Source: JAPUDS01 sp964536265 (GTDB lineage Bacteria > Patescibacteriota > Saccharimonadia > Saccharimonadales > Saccharimonadaceae). From it: a DNA stretch of 64,000 nt. The stretch lies in contig CAZHVV010000005.1 of NCBI GenBank assembly GCA_964536265.1, forward strand, positions 1 through 64,000, read 5' to 3'. Shown here in pieces: positions 14,567-25,900 of the stretch; position 1 is the stretch's first letter, and each line of letters opens with the position of its first letter. A program made the position numbers and the translations under genes. The notes below the pieces were generated by a model. The model saw nothing but the letters and a program-made list of their open reading frames with translations, was not told the DNA's origin and did not search any database.

Positions 14567-15304
14567 ATGAATAAGGGGTGTCGTCGCTGGTCTGTCGGTC
14601 TGCTATTGTTGGCCTTCATTGTTGGTAGCATGCCGCAACTCGTCTTAGCAGAGAATGTTTCTCCCCAATCCACTAACTTTCGTCTCGATGAGACAGTGGT
14701 TGGCGTGGGTGGATTGATGAATTCGGGTTCAAACAACTATAAAGCAACTGATTCCGTCGGCAGCCTCTCTGTTGGTAACGCAGCTTCAACAAATTACCAG
14801 GTCATAGCTGGCTCAAAAACCACGAGTGATCCAACATTATCATTCATAGTTAATAGTTCTAGTGCGAATTTTGGTGTCTTTAGCGCTGCGACTCCCGCGA
14901 CCGCGACAGCGACTTTCAGCGTATTGAACTATACGACATTTGGCTATGTCGTCCAGGTGACTGGTAACTCCTTAACGAATAACGGTCATACCATCACCCC
15001 AATGGCATCGACGAACGTATCGCAACCCGGTATTGAACAATTTGGTATCAACCTTGTTGCGAATACATCCCCAGTATCCTTGGGAGCTAATCTTGACAAT
15101 GGCGGATTCGGCTTCGGTGAAATCAGTCCTAACTATGCGGTACCTAACGAATACCGATATGTTGATGGTGAGACGATTGCCTTCGCACCAAAGAACTCAG
15201 GTGTCACCAACTATACTATCTCGTACCTGGTAAACGTCGCGAGTCTAACGCCAGGCGGTCAGTATAGTGCGAACCAAACACTTATTGTTATTGGTACATA
15301 TTAA
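14567..15304 (+). CDS. exported surface protein, WxL-like C-terminal domain (paralogue 1)
   Basis: A 245-residue protein with a clear signal peptide (residues 1-28, ending LVLA before ENVS). The N-terminal part has FRLDETVVGVGG and tandem SVGxLSVGN-like strands. The C-terminal part (about residues 105-245) aligns by eye with the C-termini of the next two genes: GYVVQVTGNSLT, GIEQFGINLVANT, Y-x-Y-x-DGETIAF, YTISYLVNVASLTPGGQY. It lacks the cysteines of the other two. By analogy to WxL proteins this may be a non-covalently attached cell-surface domain. The ATG at 14567 is preferred; the frame upstream has no signal-like start. Confidence 0.7.
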   Translation: MNKGCRRWSVGLLLLAFIVGSMPQLVLAENVSPQSTNFRLDETVVGVGGLMNSGSNNYKATDSVGSLSVGNAASTNYQVIAGSKTTSDPTLSFIVNSSSANFGVFSAATPATATATFSVLNYTTFGYVVQVTGNSLTNNGHTITPMASTNVSQPGIEQFGINLVANTSPVSLGANLDNGGFGFGEISPNYAVPNEYRYVDGETIAFAPKNSGVTNYTISYLVNVASLTPGGQYSANQTLIVIGTY

Positions 15305-15341
15305 AAGTTATCCACAACCTCTAACTTCTTAGAAAATAGTG

Positions 15342-15371
15342 TTGACAGGTATATATCGCTAATGCTATCAT
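15342..15371 (+). promoter_or_regulatory. strong sigma70-type promoter of paralogue 2
   Basis: Consensus TTGACA (15342-15347), an 18-bp spacer, and TGC-TATCAT (-10 at 15366-15371). Predicted start about 15378, giving a leader of about 28 nt without an obvious Shine-Dalgarno. A TTATCCACA word (DnaA-box consensus) lies at 15308-15316. Predicts high expression of the surface protein. Confidence 0.65.
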
Positions 15372-15405
15372 TCGTACATAAACTCTAAAAAATAAAAAAT
15401 CCACC

Positions 15406-16572
15406 ATGAAAAAACAAAAAAACAATCTGTTAAGGCTCGCGTTTGCACTTAGTGCAGTTTTTGCTGTAACCGTATCACCGCTAATTTCTACGACTGCCTA
15501 TGCAGCGCAGATTACGAGTCGTAAGATGACCTTGCAAGCTGGTGCGACAGATGGCGGTTCGAAAAAGGGTGGTGTTGTGAACCATTTCTTCGAGTTTACT
15601 GTTCCGACCACTGGAACAGCTATCGGATCAATTAAGTTTGAGTATTGTACAACTGCTGCAAACTCACTTGTCAGCCCAACCTGTATCACGCCAACTGGGC
15701 TCGACACGACCACTGGGCCAATGGCGCTTGGACTTGAGACTGGCGCAACTGGTTTTACACTCGACAAAACAACTAACGGCGCACCCTTCCTATATAAAGC
15801 AGTCGCTGCCACACCATCAGGTGGAGCACTGACCTATAGGTTTAATAACGTTACGAACCCTACAACCGAAGGTACATTCTTTGTCCGTATATCGACCTTT
15901 AACTCAATCGATACGACTGGACTGGCTATTGATACCGGTACGGTCGCTATCAGCACCGCTGAACAGATTATCCTAGACGGTATCATGCCTGAGTCACTCG
16001 TCTTCTGTACTGGTGCCGATATTGCCAAAACAGCCGGCGTGCCAGATTGCTCAACCGCAACCTCTGGTGCAATTACCTTCAACCAGCTTTTTAGCCCGAC
16101 CGACACTGCTTCGGCTATCAGTAAAATGGCCGCCAGTACCAACGCAGGCTTTGGCTACGTTATCACCGTAAACGGCGTAACCCTGACAAGTGGTAGTAAT
16201 ACTATTGCAGCAGTAGCTACTCCATCAGCAAGCCTAAAGGGTATCGCTCAGTTCGGCATGAACCTAATGGCCAACACCGGGTCGGCAGCGCCTGGCTTCC
16301 CTGGAACAGCGCCTGCCATAAGTGCCGATATCGACCTCGTCAGTGACGGTGTGAACCTCAACGGTCGACCTACAACCGACTACGCAACTGCAAATACCTT
16401 TACATTTGTCCCAGGTGCAGTCGTCGCAGATAGTAACTACGACGCAGCTGGTAGCGCTGACCCGACTGACGCCCAAATCTACACTGTTAGCTACATCGCG
16501 AATGTCCCAGGTAGCCAGCCAGCTGGTACCTACACGACAACCTTGACTTACATCTGTACACCAACCTTCTAA
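15406..16572 (+). CDS. exported surface protein, WxL-like domain (paralogue 2)
   Basis: A 388-residue protein. Signal peptide 1-34 (ends AYAA). The N-terminal domain (about 35-195) includes IKFEYCTT with a second Cys at 93. The C-terminal domain (about 222-388) has FNQLFSPTDTA, GYVITVNG (250-257), GIAQFGMNLMANT, YTVSYIANV and the ending AGTYTTTLTYIC. The two aromatic motifs (YVI at 251-253 and YIC at 382-384) stand where WxL proteins have their two W-x-L motifs. Five cysteines (81, 93, 201, 215, 384) suggest disulfides. A strong promoter and a terminator isolate it as one unit. It may be an abundant surface-coat protein; that role is inferred. Confidence 0.75.
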   Translation: MKKQKNNLLRLAFALSAVFAVTVSPLISTTAYAAQITSRKMTLQAGATDGGSKKGGVVNHFFEFTVPTTGTAIGSIKFEYCTTAANSLVSPTCITPTGLDTTTGPMALGLETGATGFTLDKTTNGAPFLYKAVAATPSGGALTYRFNNVTNPTTEGTFFVRISTFNSIDTTGLAIDTGTVAISTAEQIILDGIMPESLVFCTGADIAKTAGVPDCSTATSGAITFNQLFSPTDTASAISKMAASTNAGFGYVITVNGVTLTSGSNTIAAVATPSASLKGIAQFGMNLMANTGSAAPGFPGTAPAISADIDLVSDGVNLNGRPTTDYATANTFTFVPGAVVADSNYDAAGSADPTDAQIYTVSYIANVPGSQPAGTYTTTLTYICTPTF

Positions 16573-16596
16573 CGCTACCCCTACTCCCCTCGCATA

Positions 16597-16628
16597 AAAA
16601 CGCCTGTTAATTTCGTTGACGGCGTTTT
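16597..16628 (+). terminator. intrinsic terminator after paralogue 2
   Basis: AAAACGCC (16597-16604), a 16-nt loop and GGCGTTTT (16621-16628): an 8-bp stem ending in T residues, 25 bp after the stop. Confidence 0.65.
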
Positions 16629-16636
16629 CATGCTTA

Positions 16637-16645
16637 TGGTACACT
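16637..16645 (+). promoter_or_regulatory. extended -10 promoter of paralogue 3 (leaderless)
   Basis: TGG-TACACT ends 7 nt before the ATG at 16653. Confidence 0.6.
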
Positions 16646-16652
16646 TACTCAC

Positions 16653-17789
16653 ATGAGACACGCGAGGGGGAGACTGTATTTCTTAAGTATACTTTTGGTT
16701 GCTGCTAGTTTTCTAAGCATCTTCCAAGTACCGACCGCATATGCGGCATCGATTCAAAACCGCTCACTAACTCTTGTTGCTAATGGCGCGAACGGTGGCT
16801 CTGCGCCAGGGGTAGCCGTGAACCACAAGTTTCAGTTCAACGTTGCGACTGCTGGCACACTAGGCTCTATCAAATTTGAATATTGTACAACTTCTACTGA
16901 TGTGGGCGCGGGAACCTGTACTGCCCCGACTGGTATGAACGCCTCTCCTGCAACCTTCGGCAATGAAACCGGAAGTGCTGTCGCTGGTTTCTCCATGGGT
17001 GCTAAAACAGCTAACTCATTCATACTGACAAGAACAGCCGCAGCAGTAGCAGGCGGCGCACTCGTTGTAGTACAAGCAAACAGCATCACGAACCCAACTC
17101 CTACGAACTATACTTTCTTCGTTCGTATCACGACATACACTGGTACTGATGGTGCAACAGGTCCCACCGACACAGGTACAGTTGCGGGTAGTACTGCAAC
17201 GGCAATTGTCCTGACGGGCATTATGCCTGAGTCGATTATTTTCTGCACCGGAGCGACTGTCGGCCTAACTCTCGGGATTCCAGACTGTACAACAGCTACT
17301 GCGGGAACCATTAACTTCAATCAGCTCTTCTCGCCAAGTGATACCGCAACCGCATCATCACAAATGGCTGCTAGCACGAACAGTCCTAACGGCTATGTCA
17401 TTACAGTCAACGGTGCCCTATTAACAAGTGGTTCTGCAACAATCCCAAGCATCAGTACCACCGCCGCTACTGCACCAACACGTGGTATCAGTCAGTTTGG
17501 TCTTAACTTGAAACTAAATACAACCGCCGTAGCAACACCTGCTGTCGGTGCTGAAATAAACCCTGCATCGACTGGAACTGATTTACGAGGTGAGGCAGCA
17601 ACCGGCTACAGCACCGTCAACCAGTTCAAGTTCCTCTCAGGCGATACAATAGCAACCAGCACAAACGGTGGTGCTGGTACCACCAATGCACAGATATATA
17701 CTGCTTCATACATCGTGAATGTTGCTGGTAATCAGCTCGCAGGTACTTACACCACTACCCTAACTTACATTTGCACCGCCACCTTCTAG
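16653..17789 (+). CDS. exported surface protein, WxL-like domain (paralogue 3)
   Basis: A 378-residue close relative of the gene before it, clearly a tandem duplicate. Shared segments include IKFEYCTT, FFVRITTYT, DTGTVA, GIMPES-x-x-FCTGA, FNQLFSP-x-DTA, MAASTN, GYVITVNG, QFGLNL and the final AGTYTTTLTYIC. Signal peptide 1-31 (ends TAYA). Its cysteines correspond to those of paralogue 2. The stop is only 2 bp before the DUF916-like membrane gene, so these two form an operon, as WxL proteins and their membrane partners do in Firmicutes. Likely exported and held at the surface by the downstream protein (inference). Confidence 0.75.
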   Translation: MRHARGRLYFLSILLVAASFLSIFQVPTAYAASIQNRSLTLVANGANGGSAPGVAVNHKFQFNVATAGTLGSIKFEYCTTSTDVGAGTCTAPTGMNASPATFGNETGSAVAGFSMGAKTANSFILTRTAAAVAGGALVVVQANSITNPTPTNYTFFVRITTYTGTDGATGPTDTGTVAGSTATAIVLTGIMPESIIFCTGATVGLTLGIPDCTTATAGTINFNQLFSPSDTATASSQMAASTNSPNGYVITVNGALLTSGSATIPSISTTAATAPTRGISQFGLNLKLNTTAVATPAVGAEINPASTGTDLRGEAATGYSTVNQFKFLSGDTIATSTNGGAGTTNAQIYTASYIVNVAGNQLAGTYTTTLTYICTATF

Positions 17790-17791
17790 CT

Positions 17792-18781
17792 ATGAAAAAA
17801 ACACGTATCATCACCACCGCAGCACTCAGCATTATTGCAGTAGTCGGTGCTCTTTTTGTACCAATCGTCAATGCAGTCGACGATACAACTGGCAGCGGCC
17901 AAGCTCTTGAAATCGCACCACCTGTTCTTAGTCTTAAAGCAAACCCAGGTGATGTTATCGATGCAAAAATATCTCTCCGTGATGTGTCTGGAAGCAGATT
18001 AATCGTCAAGGGCCAAGTAAATGACTTCGTCGCAAGTGGTGAAGATGGTACACCAAAGTTACTACTAGAAGAAGGTGAATCAAGTCCATATTCACTAAAA
18101 GGCTGGATTGATCCCCTACCACAACTGACACTCAACTCAAAAGAGGTCCAGGACTTACCAGTTACTATTCGTGTACCAGCAAACGCCGCACCTGGCGGTT
18201 ACTTCGCAGTTGTTCGTTTCACCGCTACTGCACCAGAACTTGATCAGACAGGTGTAGCACTTTCAGCCAGCCTCGGCGCGCTTATCCTGCTCAGGGTGAA
18301 TGGTGACGCGACTGAAAGCATGTCTGTAGAAGAATTTATTGTAAGCAAGAACGGGCAAGTTACGTCACTATTTGAGTCAACACCTATAGACTTCATTGTT
18401 CGAGTTAATAACGCCGGCAATGTTCACGAACAACCAACTGGTCAAGCAGTCGTGAAAGATATGTTTGGCAACACTATTGGCGCTGTTAACGTTAACCTTG
18501 TTGGTGGCAATGTACTACCGAAGAGTGTTCGTAAATTCTCTCAGCCACTCGACAAGTCCATTCTTGGCGACCGAATATTGTTTGGTCGCTACACTGCTGA
18601 CCTTACGATGCATTATGGTAGCACCAATCAAACAGCGACGTCATCAGTTGCCTTTTGGATTATCCCATGGAAATTGATACTACTTGTTACCGCTGGACTC
18701 GTTGGAGGATTCTTCCTCATCCGCTACGGCCTACGTCGCTACAACCAGTACGTTATCAAACAAGCTCGACGACGACGCTAA
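17792..18781 (+). CDS. DUF916-like (WxL-interacting-type) membrane protein
   Basis: A 329-residue protein. Signal peptide 1-28 (ends VNA), then an N-terminal beta domain like DUF916 (about 35-150: EIAPPVLSLKANPGDVIDAK, then GWIDPLPQLTL and LPVTIRVPANAAPGGYFAVV), a second beta domain (about 180-285), one membrane helix (about 291-312) and a strongly basic C-terminal tail. This order (DUF916, second Ig-like domain, helix, basic tail) is that of WxL-interacting proteins in Firmicutes, which bind WxL-domain proteins and peptidoglycan. It follows paralogue 3 by 2 bp. The ATG at 17792 is chosen; an upstream TTG lies within the previous gene. Confidence 0.75.
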   Translation: MKKTRIITTAALSIIAVVGALFVPIVNAVDDTTGSGQALEIAPPVLSLKANPGDVIDAKISLRDVSGSRLIVKGQVNDFVASGEDGTPKLLLEEGESSPYSLKGWIDPLPQLTLNSKEVQDLPVTIRVPANAAPGGYFAVVRFTATAPELDQTGVALSASLGALILLRVNGDATESMSVEEFIVSKNGQVTSLFESTPIDFIVRVNNAGNVHEQPTGQAVVKDMFGNTIGAVNVNLVGGNVLPKSVRKFSQPLDKSILGDRILFGRYTADLTMHYGSTNQTATSSVAFWIIPWKLILLVTAGLVGGFFLIRYGLRRYNQYVIKQARRRR

Positions 18782-18807
18782 CAGCTCAAAAATAACAGTG
18801 CTCGTTA

Positions 18808-18816
18808 TGGTATACT
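18808..18816 (+). promoter_or_regulatory. extended -10 promoter (leaderless)
   Basis: TGG-TATACT ends 6 nt before the ATG at 18823; the earlier in-frame ATG at 18817 abuts the -10 box and would not be transcribed. Confidence 0.6.
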
Positions 18817-18822
18817 ATGCTT

Positions 18823-19782
18823 ATGCTACATGTGCTAAAACTTAGCCACCATGCTCATACTGGTAAGTTACGTCCTCATGAACACACGTCATACTTGCCG
18901 TTAGGAATCTTACTGTTATTTGTGGGCTTTGCACTGGCTGCTTACACCGCATCTGCTGCGACGCCCTATGACGGACCGGAAGCAAGTTCGGTCGGATTAA
19001 CTGGGATAATGCCTGGCAAACCACCGACAACTGCCGCAACCATCAAAACGCCTACCAATGGACAACACTTCGCTGAAACTCCAATCAAAATCAGCGGAAC
19101 ATGTCCGAAAGATACATTGGTCGAAATTTTTAAGAACACAATATTTGCCGGTTCTGCTATCTGCTCTAGCAATGGCCTTTACGAACTCAATATAGACCTT
19201 CTTGTCGGGCAAAATAGCCTCATTGCACGCGTATATGATTCCCTTAACCAGGCTGGGCCAGATTCTACGGCGATAACCGTTTTCTATGATGCTTTACCGA
19301 CCCAAGGCGCGGGTGTAACGTCACTTGATTTTGGTGGTGCTCAGTTGATTCTTAACACCGATGCAGTCTTCCGTGGCGTTTTCCCAAAACAAGAGCTGTC
19401 TATGCCAATTGATATCCTCGGTGGTACACCGCCATATGCAGTCAATGTCCAGTGGGGAGACACAAACAATAAGGTAATATCTCGTAATAATAATATTTCC
19501 TTCCAAGCGACGCACACGTACGCGAAAGCGGGTGTCTACCAAGTCAGCCTCCAGGCGAGCGATGCCGAGGGTCGAGTAGCGTTTTTGACAGTCGCTTCGA
19601 TTGTCAACGGACAACCAGAGGTCGCCGCAGCCACTACCACCGCAGCAACTACGAACCAACTCCTTACGTTATGGCCCCTTTACACCGCTGCAGTCGCTGT
19701 TTTAATCAGCTTCTGGCTCGGTGAACGCCGCGAGAAGAATGTTCTGAAATCACACGGCTTACTTGTTAATCCACAAGTATAG
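18823..19782 (+). CDS. Ig-like/PKD bitopic surface protein
   Basis: A 319-residue protein. A His/Lys-rich cytoplasmic leader precedes a membrane helix (about residues 26-46). A bacterial Ig-like domain follows (about 75-155: IKTPTNGQHF, PIKISGTCP, NSLIARVYDS), then a PKD-like domain (about 190-265: YAVNVQWGDTNN, ATHTYAKAGVYQVSLQASD). A second membrane helix (about 282-300) leads to a short charged cytoplasmic tail. Both termini are predicted inside with the domains outside. It directly follows the WxL/DUF916-like pair and probably belongs to the same surface complex. No enzymatic motif seen. Confidence 0.7.
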   Translation: MLHVLKLSHHAHTGKLRPHEHTSYLPLGILLLFVGFALAAYTASAATPYDGPEASSVGLTGIMPGKPPTTAATIKTPTNGQHFAETPIKISGTCPKDTLVEIFKNTIFAGSAICSSNGLYELNIDLLVGQNSLIARVYDSLNQAGPDSTAITVFYDALPTQGAGVTSLDFGGAQLILNTDAVFRGVFPKQELSMPIDILGGTPPYAVNVQWGDTNNKVISRNNNISFQATHTYAKAGVYQVSLQASDAEGRVAFLTVASIVNGQPEVAAATTTAATTNQLLTLWPLYTAAVAVLISFWLGERREKNVLKSHGLLVNPQV

Positions 19783-19812
19783 TATGTAGGTCAAAAAAGT
19801 ACCATTTTCCTC

Positions 19813-19841
19813 TTGCAAAATGCATAGTTTACGTTTATGCT
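19813..19841 (+). promoter_or_regulatory. putative promoter of the 2650-residue gene
   Basis: TTGCAA (19813-19818), a 17-bp spacer and TATGCT (19836-19841). The leader of about 65 nt contains GAGAG about 10 nt before the ATG. Confidence 0.4.
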
Positions 19842-19912
19842 TTAAAGTAGATAAAACTAGAGAGACAAACAGCTTTATCTAACACATAAACAAAAACGAG
19901 AGACGGATACAC

Positions 19913-22900
19913 ATGCCACGCGGTGAGTTTCGCATAGGCTATAAACTATTGAGTTTAGTTATCCTAGCTTTTGCTGTTATAGCGAGCATTATTTTTGCTG
20001 TCGCTTCCCCAACAGCCCATGCAGCAACTGGGATTAACGAACGCATCAATTTTCAGGGGCGCTTATTTAACGCTCAGGGCGCAGTTGTCCCTGACGGCTA
20101 TTACAATATTGAATTTAAAATCTATCAAGATGGTGATGGTCTTACGGCAGGAAATACGACCGGCTCACCTGCTGGCTCTCTGAAATGGACTGAAAGCTGG
20201 CTTAACGACGACAGCAATGGTGTGTTAGTGAGAAACGGCTACATGTCTGTTGAGCTAGGCTCCGTGACACCGTTCGGTAGCAGCGTTGATTGGAATCAAA
20301 GTGTACTCTGGCTCAGTATGAACATCGGTAGTACTAACGCTACTTGTACTCCCTTTGGCTCATGTAGCCCAGATGGTGAAATGGTGCCAATGAAGCGAAT
20401 GTCCGCAACTCCTTACGCCCTCAACGCCGGCAAACTTGGCGGCTTAACAGCATCTGGATTTATTCAGAATACCACTACCCTTCAGACAGCCAACATCGCC
20501 GTTCAAAGTGCTGGCTCTGGTAGTATTGCGGCTCTTGTCCAAGGTGCAAGTGGCCAATCCGTCGACATATTACAGGTAAAAGCAACTGGCACAGCTTCTC
20601 CACTGTTCTCGGTTAGCTCGGGCGGTACAGTCACTATCCAACCAGTCGCAGACGGTGCTGGTATTTTTGCTGTCAAAAACGCTGCCGGCTCAACGATAGC
20701 ACTCTCAGTTAATACATCAACTGGTCTGGTCAGTGTAACTGGTAATGTTCAGGCAGCTGGTCTCGTGAGCGCATCACTTGACACCGCAAGTGCTACGACA
20801 TTAACTGTCGGCACGGCTACGGCAAGTGCTATCACTATTGGTAAGGCCAGTACTACGACTACAATTCAAGGCAATACAGCTGTAACACTCAATACAACCA
20901 CAGGTACAACAATCACTTGTCAGAATGTCAGTGGTTATCTCAGCACCTGCGATGCAAGTGTACTAACTCCTTCAGCGGCTAACTTCGTCCAAAATGGCAC
21001 CAGCCTCCAACCAACATCAAATTTCTACATTTCTGGAACAGGTCGAACTGACACAAAATTCCTGACCCCTACTATTGACACCGCAACTGCTGCAATACTT
21101 AACATTGGTACGACCGGCACCCCAACAACAACCGGCATCAGCCTCAACCAGAACACAACAGTTGTCGCTGGTAAGAGTCTTATCATCACTGGTAGTGGCA
21201 CACGACCAGGAAGCCCACTTGAGGGAACAATTTATTACGATACGACGACAAAACAGCTGCTCGTGTATAGCAACGGAAAATGGCAAAGCGACCGTAGCAC
21301 CAGCACAAAAATTGTGGCGGCCAGCAATAGCTCACAAGCGCTCAAAGATGGTGCTGACTATGTAGCCGACGGCACGGCTGATGATATTGAAATTAACGCC
21401 GCTCTCACGGCTGCCACAGGTGGCAAAGTATATCTTGCGGAAGGTACCTACACTATTGCTGCGTCAATCTCAGTACCAAACAATACCACCCTTTCAGGAG
21501 CAGGCTCTGGAACTGTTATTACTATCCCAAATGGTGTCAATGCCACATTTACGGCCGTTACGAACACAACTACAGGTGGTAATGGAACGGGCGTTGTAAT
21601 TCAGGATTTGAAGCTCGACGGCAACAAGGCCGGACAAGGTGCTGGCAATTACGGTATGTACGGCATCACATTCAACGGCATGGGCTCCGGAACACTTCCT
21701 GGTGGAAAAATCTCGAACGTATCAGTAGTCAACTGGTATGGAAATGGTGCATTCTTATGGACCTACGCAGGTATCTATATAGCTGCAGGCCAGCGCAACA
21801 CCATAAGCAACGTTGTTGTACATGGCAACACGAACAATGGTATCAACATCACCGGTACATATAACACCGTTACTGGCAGTGACTTTACCGGCAATAATTA
21901 TGGTATCCACCTGGTAGCGAATAACAACACTGTCACCGGTAACTCTGCCTCAGCAAATACTGCAATTGGTATATACCTAGAAACTGCTAGTCAAAATACT
22001 GTTTCAGGCAATGTTGCGACAGCAAACACGAACCAGAATATCTACCTACTTAATTCAAGCTCCAACACAGTTTCAGGTAACCAGGCTCTGGGAAGCTCAT
22101 CGAGTGACGGCATTGGCATAGCAAGCACCTCAACCTACAACATCGTTTCCTCAAATATTGTTCAAGCAAACAGTGCGGGTGGTATCTATCTTGGTTCTCC
22201 CGCAACGAACAACACAATTACAGGTAACAAGATTCATAATAATGGTGGTAACAATAACAGGGGCATCTACTTTGTCGGCGCTAGCTCCAATACCATCACC
22301 GATAATACCATCACCGATACCGCAAACAGTGCAAGCAACAACCCAATCAATATCGACGTAAACTCAAACAATAACTATCTTTCAAATAACGTGTTTAGCT
22401 CTACAGCTACTGGTGGGTCAATCGTCGATGCGGGTACTGGCACAAAATACTCAAATCAGTCTCGTACAGAAGGTGGCGGCCAAATCACCACCCGTATAGC
22501 TAATGACGCAGTGGCATTCACCGTGCAGAATGCTAGTGGTACCAATGCTCTGGTTGTTGATACTGCCAATGACAAGGTATTAGTTGCCGGTACCCTCGAC
22601 ACAACCACAGCAACGACATTGAATATTGGTACAACCAATGCAACGGCAATCAACCTTGCAACTAACGCCGCTGCACATACCGTCGCCATTGCAACTGGCG
22701 CAGCGCCACAAACTGTTACCGTCGGTTCGCTCGACACGACAAGCGCGATGACAATCCAAGGTGGCACCAACGGTATCGCTCTCAATACTGGTAACAGTAG
22801 CGGCATTATATCTTTTGGCGTTGGGAATGTTAACAAACTTGGCATCAGCTCAAGCACAATCAGCGCCAATAATACAGTCTACTCGTTTAATGATATAAAC

Positions 22901-25900
22901 GGTGATTCGATACTTAGCATGGACGCAGGCACTAACAACGTAACTGTTGCCTGGAACAGGAATCTTGAAGTCGCTGGAGGCGCGAACTTCTTAAAAGGCC
23001 TTAGCATTCAGGGAGCTAGCATCACGACAGTGTACACGACACCGGGTGGCGCGTCTCTTGGCACTGCTATCAATATCACCAACCACGATCAAGCTGCATA
23101 TGCGACTCTCTTGGCACTTGGTGTCACAAGCGGGTCACACAGTACTGCCCGTGGCATTCTTGTCGCCGATGCTCGTACGGTTGCCCACCAAGCCACTATC
23201 GGTGTTCTTAGTCCCGATGAAAACCAGATTTTTGGATTCAGCTGGGATGGCAGTAACACGACAGCACGACTCAGCAACACGGCAAATGCTATCGCCCTCC
23301 AAGGTGGTGGTGTCGACCTCATCACGAGTACAAAAAGTGGTACAGATGCACTAGTCACCGTTGGTGTTGCAGGGACCAATGCCGGCAAACTTGTTCTTGC
23401 AACGGCAGCAAATGCAAATATACTAACTTTGCAATCTGCAACCCAAACAGGTAGCTACACACTGACAATACCAGCTGTTACAGCCAACGCAACAATTTGT
23501 ACCGACAATACCATCTGCGCAGGGTACGCACCCGCTAGCGGTAGTGCAAGCTATATTCAGAATCAAAACTCTACTGCACAAGTAACGTCAAACTTCTGGA
23601 TTAGTGGCACGGGCCAAGCAGCGACGTTTACGGCTACAGCTGTTAATACATCAACCATCGACACTCCAAGCTCGGGTGTACTTACTATCGGAGGAACAAA
23701 CACAACAAGTGTGAGTGTTACAAAAGATACGACAATTGCGGCAGATAAGAGTCTTATTATTACCGGTAGCGGCACACGACCAGTGAGTCCAGCCGAAGGT
23801 ACGCTGTACTACGATACAACGACAAAGCAGATGATCCAATGGAATGGTACCAAGTGGGTCAACAACGGTAGTGATGCCTACCTCGTCGCTGCAAGCAATA
23901 GTAGCCAGGCAGACAAAGATGCTGCGGACTATGTTGTTGACGGTACGGCTGATCAAACAGAAATCAACAGCGCACTTGACCGAGCAGACCCAGCATCAGC
24001 GATTTCAGGAGCACGCAAAAGTGGCAAAGTCTATCTATTCGCCGGAACATACACCACCAATGACGTTATCTCCATTCCAAACAACACGACACTTGCAGGT
24101 TCAGGTCGTGGCTCGCTTATTCAGTTTGCAAATATCAACGGCCAAACGAAAAACATGATCACCAACTCAGATATAACAACTGGTACAGGTGTTACGGTAC
24201 GGGATTTGCAGCTTGATGGTAGTGATAGCGTCAACACTTCAGGTACCATGCACGGAATGTACCTCAACGGCATGGGCGGTGGTAGTGGCGCCTCCGCTCG
24301 TCAAGGTGCAAACATCATCAATAACTGGGTGAACAACTTCTTCAATAACGGTATACACCTTAATGGCTCTCCTAATAGCACCATCATTGGTAATAACGTC
24401 CAGGGCAACAGCGGGAGTGGTATATACATCTCATCATCGAACCGCAGTAACATCACAAACAACATCAGCCAAGGCAATGGCGGCTCAGGCATCGTACTCG
24501 CCGGAGCGGTCTCAGAAAACGTTGTCGCTAACACGCTTGCAGTTAATGGAACGGCAGGTGTCTACATAAATGGCGGGTCAAATAACAACACAATCTTTGG
24601 GAACAATTTCTACAACAACGGCGGTAACACCGCCAACAACGCCATCCACTTCCCTGCCTCTGCGAACGGTGACTTCAACACGATTACCAATAACACCATA
24701 AATGACACCTCTGGTACTACAACCAACTACGCTATAAACTTCTTAGACACGACATCGAATAGTAATTATCTCGCAGACAACGTCTTTACCAGCACTGCTG
24801 GAACCTCGACTATTAACGACGCGCCTGCAAACAACACCGTCTACGCTAACCAACCACGTGGTGAAGCTGGTGCAAAGTTAACAAACCGTACAGCTAATGA
24901 CACTGAGGCATTCACGATTCAAAACGCAGGTGGAACAAATGTTCTCACAGTCGATACAACCAACAACAAGGTGCTCGTTGCTGGTGCACTCGACACAACG
25001 ACAGCAACTACACTGACAGTTGGCACCACAACAGCAACCGCAATCACAATCGGTAGCGGTGCTATAACGACCACCATCCAGGGAAATACTGGCGTAACAC
25101 TGAATGGGACAACTGGCACAACTATGGTATGTCGTAATGCAAGCGGCTTGCTCAGCTCGTGTGACGCAGCCTACTTAACCCCAACCGCGACCAACTTTAT
25201 ACAGAATCAAAATGCTTCAGCTCAGACAACTGCAAATTTCTGGATTAGCGGCACGGGCCAAGCTGCAACACTGACAGCAGGGACCGTCAATGCAACGACA
25301 AGCCTTGTGACTTCAACCATCGATACGGCAAGTGGCGTTGCGCTGAATATCGGCGGCACAACCGCTAGTAGTGTAGATGTTGGCAAATCTGCTGGGACTA
25401 TCAATCTTAAGGCAAATTCAACGCTCGTTGGCACGTCAGGTGGCACAATTACTGTTCAGGGAGCAACCCAAGCAACCAGCAATACAACTGGCAACCTGTT
25501 CGTTCTCAAAGGTTCAACTGGCAATGGTTCTGGCGCAGGTGGCCAACTTACTCTTCAGGGAGGCAATGCTGGCACAACCAGTGGTGCAAACGGTGGCAAT
25601 GTCTACATAAGTGGTGGTGCAGGTACTGGTACTGGTGTTGGTGGTCTTGTCGTCATGACAACCCCTACCTTCTCGACTGCCGTAACCGACGCGAACTGTT
25701 TTACAGGCGGAGCTCCAGTTGCAGCGAGTTGTACAATCACAAGCGCTTCGGTGGATGGCTCATCTGCAGTTCTAGCTGGTTTCACGGTCGACGGACAAAC
25801 CGCAACACTACCAAATCCAACTATCACGACCGCTGGCCGAGTCGTCTATGTGACAGCATCCAGTGCTACAAGTGATTTTACTCTTTCAGTCAACGGTGGC

